Shown: positions 9,116-15,428 of the stretch, in pieces
Position numbering within the stretch: the stretch's first letter is position 1
Layout: the number at the start of each line of letters is the position of its first letter
DNA from: Bacteroidales bacterium
Lineage (GTDB): Bacteria; Bacteroidota; Bacteroidia; Bacteroidales; F082
Direction of reading: 5' to 3'
Length of the DNA: 24,116 nucleotides
NCBI GenBank assembly: GCA_023229135.1
Contig: JALNZT010000052.1
Coordinates: 1-24,116, forward strand
Program-made: the position numbers and the translations under genes
Notes under the pieces: model-generated
What the model was told of the DNA's origin: nothing
Seen by the model: the letters and a program-made list of their open reading frames with translations, nothing else
Database searches by the model: none

Positions 9116-9139
9116 GTCAACGCTTGAACCCATAAACTC
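9116..9139 (-). repeat. Degenerate GAGTTnAn octamer repeat
   Basis: Read on the minus strand it is GAGTTTAT-GGGTTCAA-GCGTTGAC, matching 17030-17053 (GAGTTGAT-GAGTTCAA-GAGTTGAC) at 21 of 24 positions. This indicates a dispersed short tandem-repeat family in intergenic DNA. Confidence 0.4.
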
Positions 9140-9219
9140 ATGTATTATTTGACAGCACAAGAACTTCACTAAGTTCCTCCTGCTCCCATAAAAAGGACAG
9201 GAGCTTGACGAAATTCTTC

Positions 9220-10257
9220 CTATTCCTCTCCAACCAGCAAATCCATATATATTGGCAGGTGATCGCTAAAACCACCTTGGTATTTAGGCCCGATATATGT
9301 ACGGAACAATTTGTCTCCCATATAGCGTTCGTCTTCGACAAACAAAAAGGGTGCATGGAAAATTTGAGCGCTACCCGGCTTATAATGCATGCCTTTTTTG
9401 GCCTTGTAAAGCGATTGTGAGACAATGAGCATATCAAAAATCTGCCAGTTATACTGATATTTGAGTGTTCCGATATAGCCCAAATCACGCTGCGGCGTAA
9501 ATAGATTCACTAAATCTCCTTCGTCAGCAACTTCTTCTATCGGCAAAGCCCTAAGTCCCTGCGTGATACTGACTTCATCGGGTGTATCATTAAAATCGCC
9601 CATGATGATAAAGTTGGCATGCGGGTTCACGTTTTCACGGATAGAATCCAGGTGGTGACGCAAGCGTTTGGCTGCAAGCATTCTAAGGGGTTTAGTGGCA
9701 ATCTCTCCGCCCCAGCGCGATGGCCAATGGTTGACATAAACATGAATCGTATCGGTGTCTTCAACCAAGAAAGAAGCATACAGCATATCACGCGACCTAA
9801 AACGTGGATTTTCAGGATCCTTCAATGGAATGGGCTCACTATAAATCAGGCGCAATTGCTCAGGCCGATAAATAATTCCCACATCAATCCCTCTCCTATC
9901 GGGCGAAGGATAGTTAATGTACTGGTAATTAAACTGCTTTAAAGGTGTGCTAAAAATTAAATCCCGCAACACGAAATCATTTTCTATCTCGCATAGACCC
10001 AACAGACTCAGGGGTTTTCCGGCACCCATTGCCATAATGGTCTTATACATGTTTGTACGTTTTTTCTTATAACGGAAATAATTCCAACGCTGTTCGCCCT
10101 GTTCGGTGAACTCGTTGTACTCCCGAGTGGAATCAACAAATGGATCAAAAAAGTTTTCGACATTATAAAACCCGATTCTTAATACTTTAGCATCCTGCGA
10201 CTTAACAAAAATAGAAAGCAGTATCAACAGAAGCAGTAAAGCTAATTTCAGCTTCAT
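9220..10257 (-). CDS. Exported endonuclease/exonuclease/phosphatase (EEP) family protein
   Basis: A 345-aa secreted metal-dependent phosphoesterase of the EEP superfamily (DNase I / exonuclease III fold). The start at 10257 is preferred over 10302 because it begins with a signal peptide (MKLKLALLLLLILLSIFVKSQ). Signature residues are N32 in FYNVENFFD, E90 in LCEIEN, H177 in NHWPSRWGG, D221 and N223 in MGDFNDTP, D275 in the FDMLIVS strand, and the catalytic S331-D332-H333 of SDHLPI. The full set implies an active Mg-dependent enzyme acting on nucleic acid or another phosphodiester outside the cytoplasm. Proteins of this length and opening are common in Bacteroidota, usually annotated only as endonuclease. 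No sorting domain is seen, so it may be periplasmic. It is divergent from the sigma-factor gene. Nucleic-acid scavenging is a guess. Confidence 0.88.
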   Translation of the reverse strand: MKLKLALLLLLILLSIFVKSQDAKVLRIGFYNVENFFDPFVDSTREYNEFTEQGEQRWNYFRYKKKRTNMYKTIMAMGAGKPLSLLGLCEIENDFVLRDLIFSTPLKQFNYQYINYPSPDRRGIDVGIIYRPEQLRLIYSEPIPLKDPENPRFRSRDMLYASFLVEDTDTIHVYVNHWPSRWGGEIATKPLRMLAAKRLRHHLDSIRENVNPHANFIIMGDFNDTPDEVSITQGLRALPIEEVADEGDLVNLFTPQRDLGYIGTLKYQYNWQIFDMLIVSQSLYKAKKGMHYKPGSAQIFHAPFLFVEDERYMGDKLFRTYIGPKYQGGFSDHLPIYMDLLVGEE

Positions 10258-10346
10258 TGCTAGAAGACATTTAATGTTTTTCGACGGCTGATTTAACATC
10301 AATAATAATTTTTGTGTAAAATTAAAAAATTTCCGATGGGTTTTAG

Positions 10347-10354
10347 TATGTTTG
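10347..10354 (+). promoter_or_regulatory. Candidate -7 element for the sigma/anti-sigma operon
   Basis: TATGTTTG matches TAnnTTTG exactly, but no TTTG lies at the right distance upstream. The leader to the ATG at 10493 would be about 130 nt, including the inverted repeat at 10397-10419. Weak call. Confidence 0.3.
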
Positions 10355-10396
10355 TGGTAATAAACCCTAAAAACATTATGTTAACTAAGGTTTTTT

Positions 10397-10419
10397 TATC
10401 AACACAGATAATGTTGATA
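10397..10419. promoter_or_regulatory. Perfect inverted repeat upstream of the sigma-factor gene
   Basis: TATCAACA-N7-TGTTGATA is a perfect 8-bp inverted repeat with a 7-nt spacer, 73 nt before the sigma start. It could be an operator or a leader hairpin. Immediately upstream (10372-10386) is AACATTATGTTAACT, itself partly palindromic and also present in both copies of the long repeat. Confidence 0.4.
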
Positions 10420-10492
10420 TACAGTACATTACAGCGGTTTTTGAAGTTTTTGAAAATATTTTTTGATGACTATTTCAATTTTCTGACATATT

Positions 10493-11092
10493 ATGGGTGA
10501 AGAGGAGACGAAATTTAGTTCTTTTGAAATCCTGGAGGGTATAAAAACCCATGACCGGATCATCCTTAAATATGTTTACGACACCTACTTTCCGCAGGTG
10601 CATAAATATATTGAAAACCGAAAGGGTTGCGAAAGCGATGCCTGGGATGTTTTTCAGGATGTGATGGGCGTGATTTATGATTATTCTCAAAAACCGGATT
10701 TCAAATTAAGCGTCCCTTTTCCACAGTTCTTTTTTAGCCTTACCCGCAATGTCTGGTTCGGTCTATTACGAAAATGGAAAGTTGGCGTAGATTTAGTTTA
10801 TGACGAGTTGAAATACCTCCCTGATGATGAAACTGAGAAGCTTCAGGAAACAATATACAATCAGGTGATTAATCGACTGACTCATAAATATCTTTCCCAA
10901 CTAGATGAGCGGTGTATAATGCTTATCAAATTTTCCGCTTTAGGAATAACGACAGCATCAATAGCAAAAAAATTGAACTACCATTCAAATCGAGCTGTTT
11001 TCAACCAGCGGCGGAAATGTATCAGAAAATTAATTGAACGGATTGAAAATGATCCGGATTACAAAAACTTATCCGACTATGAAAGACCTTGA
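10493..11092 (+). CDS. Sigma-70 family (ECF-like) RNA polymerase sigma factor
   Basis: A 199-aa two-domain sigma factor. Region 2 spans about 22-95: helix YDTYFPQVHKYIENRKG, then the core-binding segment DAWDVFQDVMGVIYDY and the FFFSLTRNVWF melting helix. Region 4 spans about 125-183, with a helix-turn-helix over SIAKKLNYHSNRAVFNQRRK. There is no region 1.1 or 3, as in ECF factors, but the sequence is diverged, particularly the DNA-reading helix. The last 14 nt overlap the start of the next gene, which encodes a single-pass membrane protein, the classic sigma/anti-sigma layout with translational coupling. The sigma factor is probably held at the membrane until its partner is inactivated. Target promoters are unknown; autoregulation is plausible. 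An ATG-proximal Shine-Dalgarno is absent. Confidence 0.85.
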   Translation: MGEEETKFSSFEILEGIKTHDRIILKYVYDTYFPQVHKYIENRKGCESDAWDVFQDVMGVIYDYSQKPDFKLSVPFPQFFFSLTRNVWFGLLRKWKVGVDLVYDELKYLPDDETEKLQETIYNQVINRLTHKYLSQLDERCIMLIKFSALGITTASIAKKLNYHSNRAVFNQRRKCIRKLIERIENDPDYKNLSDYERP

Positions 11093-11810
11093 TAAATTTG
11101 AGGATTACATCAACGGTGAACTTGAAGAGGGCGACCTTTGGGAGTTTAAAAAATCCCTGGAAGCGGATACTGACCTAAAAAAACAGTTTGAGCTTTTTAT
11201 GGCCGTTAAACAAGACATCACCGATAACAAAAAGCAGATGTTTATGAAAGAATTAAACAACATCCACAAAGCGCAGCAAAATACAGCTAACAAGCGAATA
11301 CGCAGCTTTAAACGAAGCTGGGCAATCGCGGCCAGCCTCATTATTCTTGCTGCTGCAGGCTTTGGCGTTCTGAGTATCAGAACTCAAAACAGCAATCAGA
11401 AACTTTTTGAGACTTATTTTCAAACAGAATCTGCTGCTTTTGCGGTTCGCTCGGCCAGCAACACTATGGAACAGCCTGTGCTCGATGGTATGCAGCTTTA
11501 TGAACTGCATAACTACGACGCAGCTATCGAAATGTTCGAAAAATCACCTAACAACCTGATGGGCAAGCTGTATACAGGCCTTTCGCTAATAGAGCTAGGC
11601 GAATTTGACGAGGCAATTTATAAGTTCCAGTTCATTGTTGAACATAACGATAACCTTTTCATCGATCAGGCAGCGTGGTATCAAAGCCTATGTTACCTAA
11701 AGACAGGAAAGCGCGAACTCGCCATTAAAAACTTCAAAGAAATTGCTGCTGATAATGGCGTTTATAAAACCAGGTCGCTAAAAATCCTGAAAGAGATGAA
11801 AGTGGAATAA
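11079..11810 (+). CDS. Membrane anti-sigma-like protein with periplasmic TPR domain
   Basis: A 243-aa single-pass protein. The start at 11079 gives a 14-nt overlap with the sigma gene; the alternative in-frame ATG at 11034 lies deep inside it and is unlikely. The N-terminal cytoplasmic part (1-78) is helical and acidic then basic (DKFEDYINGELEEGDLWEF), resembling the short sigma-binding segment of ECF anti-sigma factors. There is no zinc HxxxCxxC motif. One TM helix (about 80-100, WAIAASLIILAAAGFGVLSI) follows the positive patch KRIRSFKR, so the C-terminus should be periplasmic. That part has three TPR-like helix pairs (about 134-156, 159-186, 195-225). It would sequester the sigma factor and sense a protein partner through its TPRs. 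Function is inferred from context and topology. Confidence 0.75.
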   Translation: MKDLDKFEDYINGELEEGDLWEFKKSLEADTDLKKQFELFMAVKQDITDNKKQMFMKELNNIHKAQQNTANKRIRSFKRSWAIAASLIILAAAGFGVLSIRTQNSNQKLFETYFQTESAAFAVRSASNTMEQPVLDGMQLYELHNYDAAIEMFEKSPNNLMGKLYTGLSLIELGEFDEAIYKFQFIVEHNDNLFIDQAAWYQSLCYLKTGKRELAIKNFKEIAADNGVYKTRSLKILKEMKVE

Positions 11811-11851
11811 TCGTTTTTTCTATTGTTTTCTTTTAAAAACCTATAATTTTC

Positions 11852-11893
11852 AAAGTGCAGGTTAGGGTCTACCGTAACCGGCACTTTTTTTTT
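11852..11893 (+). terminator. Rho-independent terminator of the sigma/anti-sigma operon
   Basis: The arms AAAGTGCAGGTTA and TAACCGGCACTTT pair over 13 positions with a single mismatch around a 10-nt loop, followed by nine T. It begins about 40 nt after the anti-sigma stop. A clear intrinsic terminator on the plus strand. Confidence 0.85.
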
Positions 11894-11903
11894 ATTTTAC
11901 GTC

Positions 11904-11953
11904 CCGCGTAGTCCCGTACATACGAGACTTCGTGGAATTATCATGTAGTCTCG
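11904..11953. repeat. Two overlapping palindromes, REP-like, between convergent genes
   Basis: An imperfect 15-nt-arm palindrome at 11904-11935 is centred on CGTA-CA-TACG. A second stem at 11923-11953 pairs CGAGACT with AGTCTCG (7 bp) and CGTG with CATG (4 bp including a G-U) around a 7-nt loop. Both use 11923-11935, so the folds are mutually exclusive. The location between convergent genes and the GC-rich composition suggest an extragenic palindromic element. Confidence 0.45.
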
Positions 11954-12022
11954 CCCTCGAAACACGATGCTGCCAACGAAATCGTTTAACAATTATACCG
12001 CTGGCAATCATGAAGCAATGAC

Positions 12023-15000
12023 TTATAAGCGCTTAGAGGATTTTCGACGTCTGTTGTAGGCCATAAACCCAAACATCAGAATTACAATTAAAAAGCCAGA
12101 CAGAAGTAAAACAATGAGTCTTTCGCTAAATATTGGGAAATCAATGGGTTCAGTATTTCCTATGATCACGTAAGAAGCCCAAAAATAGGGATGCGCTTTT
12201 AGTTGATTGGCTTGTGCAAGAAAATCAGTCTTAGCTTTTTGCAGTGCCAGATCTTTGTCCATTCCTTCGCTCAAATATTTATAAAAGCTTTCCATCAGTT
12301 GTGCGCTGGCCTGGTCATTCACTTCCCAGTTTGTCATTACAATAGATGGCACGCCTGCATGCACAAAACCGCGCGTCAGGCTCATTATCCCCTCCCCTTG
12401 CCTCAACTTACCATAACCGGTATTGCATGCGCTGAGCACCGCCATAGAGGCGTTTAAACGCAATCCAAAGAGCTCATAGGTTCCCAGGGCATAAAAGTCA
12501 ATGCTATCGCTCTGCTGCTGAAAAATAAGCCTCGAATACATCGGGTTTTCATCGTCGATTATTGTGTGCATCGCCAGGTGTAGAATACTGTAGTTTGACG
12601 CATCCTCTAAGAAGGCTTGTTTGGTAGCCTCAGCACCTAATGCCAGATATCCGTTATAATGACTTAATACCGCGTCAGACTCTTCTTTTGCAAATGGCAG
12701 CTCATTCAATTGAATATGCTTTCTTCCCACCAAATCAACAGCACTGAAATTACTGTAATCCGGCACTACTGCCAGCACCTTACCGTTGGCTTGTGATTTT
12801 TTCGACTGACTTCCAAAGCCAATAGTAGCCGAGTACTGATAGGAAATAGCATATTTCTTTACCAGGTAATTAAGCGAACGGTAATCAATTTTGGTAGTAT
12901 CATTTTGTGCCTCACTGATTAACAATTCAAAAGGTAAATAACCCAGTCTTCCATCTGGAATAATAATTAATCTTTTATGCCCAATGAACGGAATCAGATC
13001 AGCTACCAATGCCTTATATAAACCGTTTGAGCTGTGGCTAAAACGATTAAAATCAACGCGGCCATGCTGTCCAAAATCAGTTTTGAGCTGTGACAGCAAT
13101 TGATCCGTCATATCCAAAACAGAATCAGTATCACTTAGCGGAATGATGTGACTGGAAGTGTGATCAGCCACAATAGCATAAGCCTGTTTTTTAGCCAAAA
13201 TATAGGCAATTAAAGTTTCGTCAGGCTGAATTTTTTGTTGAATATCACTTAGCGATACCACTTCTGCACTAAACGCTAAAGCATTGTAATCAGGATAGTT
13301 CTGTTGGATATAGTTCGTAAGCTGCTCTATTTCGCGCATAATTTCCAATTGCTTTTTTTCCAGAAAAGCAAGCCTAAATTCATTGGGAAAACTTTTTTGC
13401 TGTTCTTCGTATTTCAGCTTTTGGATCAGCGATAAATCTTCTCTTAAATTGGATTCTCTTTTTGCAATAGAATCGTTGATGCCGGATAGCTGCATAGCTT
13501 CTGATTTCCTGATAGATGACAGCAATACCGCGGCGCGGCTCTTTTCCGAAAAATAAAAAGCATCCTGAATATAGCTGTTTTCGCCGCTAATAGTATTTAA
13601 TTTAGCAGCAACTACGAAAGCTTCATTTAGCTTGTCGCGAATATCCTGATTCAATAATATCCGGCTTTCGTCAGTTATATAAAGCCCTACCTGATCAAGT
13701 AGTTTTGTGGCTTTATGAAAATAATTTAGGCTGTTTTTCAATTTTTGAGGGTCAGCTTGCTGCTCGTACCAACGGTGATAAAGTTTTCCCCACCAGTAAT
13801 AAACATCTGCTAACCTGATGTTTGTGAAACTATTTGTAGTTGTTGACTGCCCTGAAGAATCCGAAACATAATACAATAGATTTGATTCGGCATCTTTTAT
13901 CAATGCCAAAGCATGCTCGTAGTTCGTCAGGTGCAACTCGCAGATTGCCTGTTTTAACAGCACATCAGCAAGTTCCGTATCGCCATGGCCAAAAATCATT
14001 TCAAATATTTGATAGGCAATAACATAATTTTTATATGCTTCCTGATAATTAGTAAGCTCCCAATAATAATCGGCCAAAATTACATGAGAATTTGCCGTTT
14101 CAAAATGCTTGGCACCCAGCTCCTTATTTGATATTTCAATTGCCTTGAGATAGCTTTTAATAGCTAATTCCTGTTGAAGTTTGCCCGCCTGCGCTCGGGC
14201 AATATTTCTGATTAATTGCGTTTTTGTAATTGGGCTTGTTACTTGTTCAAGTGCCTCACCGGCAATCTGTTGTGCTTTATCAAAGTCACCGAGTTGGTTG
14301 TAAATAGTAGCTAGATTATTCGATACCGTAATATTGAAAGGGTGATTTGACTCATAGTTCTTTCTATAAATATCTTGAGCATTTAAAAAATAAATTAACG
14401 CCTTTTCATAGTCATTTTTTAAGTGTAAATAGCTCCCAATATTAACCTGTAGATGTCCATTTAGAATATCATTCTCCAAATTGTGCACATCCATTATTTT
14501 CTCGGCCTTCAGGTAATAGTCATAAGCACTGCCTACATCGCCTGCCATGCTCAATATTCGGCCATAATTAATATAAAAACCACTCAAAACGGGATCATCT
14601 TCCGGGAAAAGTGCTTCGTATAAGTTTTTCGATTGATTCAGGTATAAAAGTGCGCTATCAAAACTACCTTTATAGATATAACCGATGCCGATATTCTGAT
14701 AAATATCTGCCAGGTCAATATTCTTCATTTCGTTTTTAAGCGCGATACGCAGTGCTTTCTTATACGCTTGCATAGCCAACTCCTGATTCCCCATGAAATA
14801 GGCTGTAACCCCCTTGTAATTGACGATTTTAATAAGACTGGGTGCATCCCTGCCAATAGTTTCTTCAATAAATCGTATAGCAGAATCGAATAAAGCAATG
14901 GCTTCCCGGTAGCGGCCTGTGTCAGAATATAATTTTCCTTTCAAGTGCAAAAATTGATAGAACAATTGCTTGTCAGTATATTCGCCTTCATCAATAATCA

Positions 15001-15298
15001 ATTCAAGCTGCATGATATACTTTAAGGCTTTCTCATTTTCCCTCTGGATGCGGTATTCTTCGGCCAGGTATAGCAGAACAGCTGCAGTGCTGTCAATCGC
15101 CGGGGATCGTTCCAATGCTTTTTGAAAATAAAATATCGCACTGTCGGGTTGTGTCTGGCTGCTGTAGCGCAGCGCTAAGTGTTTATCTGCTGTATAAGTA
15201 GCAATCGTATCAATTGTATTATACGGCAAAGCAGTTGCACCAAAGCAAGTCAAACAGATAACCACTAACAAAATCAACAAGCGCAACTTAACAAGCAT
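12023..15298 (-). CDS. Exported, membrane-anchored TPR-CHAT caspase-like protease
   Basis: A 1091-aa protein. The start at 15298 opens a signal peptide (MLVKLRLLILLVVICLTCFG); the longer start at 15457 would cross a strong terminator and the upstream gene's stop codon, so it is rejected. Residues about 40-470 are tandem TPRs (for example GRYREAIALFDSAIRF, GSFDSALLYLNQSKNLY and NDYEKALIYFLNAQDIY), followed by a helical linker to about 665. The CHAT domain spans about 690-1050, with the catalytic dyad His911 (ILHLAMHT) and Cys958 (VLSACNTGYG), plus the downstream GEGIMSLTRGF, GVPSIVMTNWEV and HPYFWASYVIIG blocks. A TM helix at about 1061-1081 ends in RRRKSSKRL. With a cleaved signal peptide the TPR and CHAT parts face the periplasm. 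TPR-CHAT proteins are caspase-like cysteine proteases gated by their TPRs. It converges with the sigma/anti-sigma operon. The substrate is unknown. Confidence 0.9.
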   Translation of the reverse strand: MLVKLRLLILLVVICLTCFGATALPYNTIDTIATYTADKHLALRYSSQTQPDSAIFYFQKALERSPAIDSTAAVLLYLAEEYRIQRENEKALKYIMQLELIIDEGEYTDKQLFYQFLHLKGKLYSDTGRYREAIALFDSAIRFIEETIGRDAPSLIKIVNYKGVTAYFMGNQELAMQAYKKALRIALKNEMKNIDLADIYQNIGIGYIYKGSFDSALLYLNQSKNLYEALFPEDDPVLSGFYINYGRILSMAGDVGSAYDYYLKAEKIMDVHNLENDILNGHLQVNIGSYLHLKNDYEKALIYFLNAQDIYRKNYESNHPFNITVSNNLATIYNQLGDFDKAQQIAGEALEQVTSPITKTQLIRNIARAQAGKLQQELAIKSYLKAIEISNKELGAKHFETANSHVILADYYWELTNYQEAYKNYVIAYQIFEMIFGHGDTELADVLLKQAICELHLTNYEHALALIKDAESNLLYYVSDSSGQSTTTNSFTNIRLADVYYWWGKLYHRWYEQQADPQKLKNSLNYFHKATKLLDQVGLYITDESRILLNQDIRDKLNEAFVVAAKLNTISGENSYIQDAFYFSEKSRAAVLLSSIRKSEAMQLSGINDSIAKRESNLREDLSLIQKLKYEEQQKSFPNEFRLAFLEKKQLEIMREIEQLTNYIQQNYPDYNALAFSAEVVSLSDIQQKIQPDETLIAYILAKKQAYAIVADHTSSHIIPLSDTDSVLDMTDQLLSQLKTDFGQHGRVDFNRFSHSSNGLYKALVADLIPFIGHKRLIIIPDGRLGYLPFELLISEAQNDTTKIDYRSLNYLVKKYAISYQYSATIGFGSQSKKSQANGKVLAVVPDYSNFSAVDLVGRKHIQLNELPFAKEESDAVLSHYNGYLALGAEATKQAFLEDASNYSILHLAMHTIIDDENPMYSRLIFQQQSDSIDFYALGTYELFGLRLNASMAVLSACNTGYGKLRQGEGIMSLTRGFVHAGVPSIVMTNWEVNDQASAQLMESFYKYLSEGMDKDLALQKAKTDFLAQANQLKAHPYFWASYVIIGNTEPIDFPIFSERLIVLLLSGFLIVILMFGFMAYNRRRKSSKRL

Positions 15299-15319
15299 TC
15301 CCTTTTGGGTTAAAAGCCA

Positions 15320-15327
15320 CGAAAGTA
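15320..15327 (-). promoter_or_regulatory. Candidate -7 element of the TPR-CHAT gene
   Basis: TACTTTCG on the minus strand, one mismatch from TAnnTTTG, lies 22 nt before the ATG at 15298 and just downstream of the terminator at 15368-15405. No -33 element is evident. The gene needs its own promoter here because of that terminator. Confidence 0.35.
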
Positions 15328-15367
15328 GTAAAAATGCGAAGATGTTTGAGTAAAAAACCACACAATT

Positions 15368-15405
15368 AAAAAAAAAACGTGGAGGAAGTTTGCACCTCCC
15401 CCACG
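15368..15405 (-). terminator. Strong rho-independent terminator after the dockerin/T9SS gene
   Basis: On the minus strand CGTGGGGGAGGT and ACTTCCTCCACG form a continuous 12-bp stem (two G-U pairs) closed by a GCAA tetraloop (GNRA type) and followed by ten T. It lies 24 nt after the stop at 15429 and insulates the TPR-CHAT gene from upstream transcription. Confidence 0.92.
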
Positions 15406-15428
15406 CTATCAGTCTGCTAAACAAAACA

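Larger units (their letters stand above)
8839..9219. other. 381-nt non-coding spacer with palindromes and degenerate octamer repeats
   Basis: No credible gene. It contains a 23-nt palindrome (8924-8946), a hairpin with 6-bp stem TCTCCC/GGGAGA and a 7-nt loop (9061-9079), near-repeats AACGCTTCAACCCA and AACGCTTGAACCCA about 24 nt apart (within 9098-9134), a segment matching the 17030-17053 octamer repeat (9116-9139), and a 6-bp stem GAACTT/AAGTTC with CACT loop (9161-9176). It separates the converging CheB and nuclease genes. Confidence 0.6.

Noticed and set aside
9205..9420. 71-codon plus-strand ORF antisense to the EEP nuclease
   Set aside because: It overlaps the conserved catalytic SDH region of the real gene and has no supporting signal.
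10258..10302. Longer start for the EEP nuclease
   Set aside because: It adds 15 polar residues before a clean signal peptide.
10493..15298. Type III-E CRISPR locus (sigma plus TPR-CHAT)
   Set aside because: No cas effector, adaptation gene, or regularly spaced direct repeats are present anywhere in the window, and the CHAT protein is exported. Only the analogy is kept.
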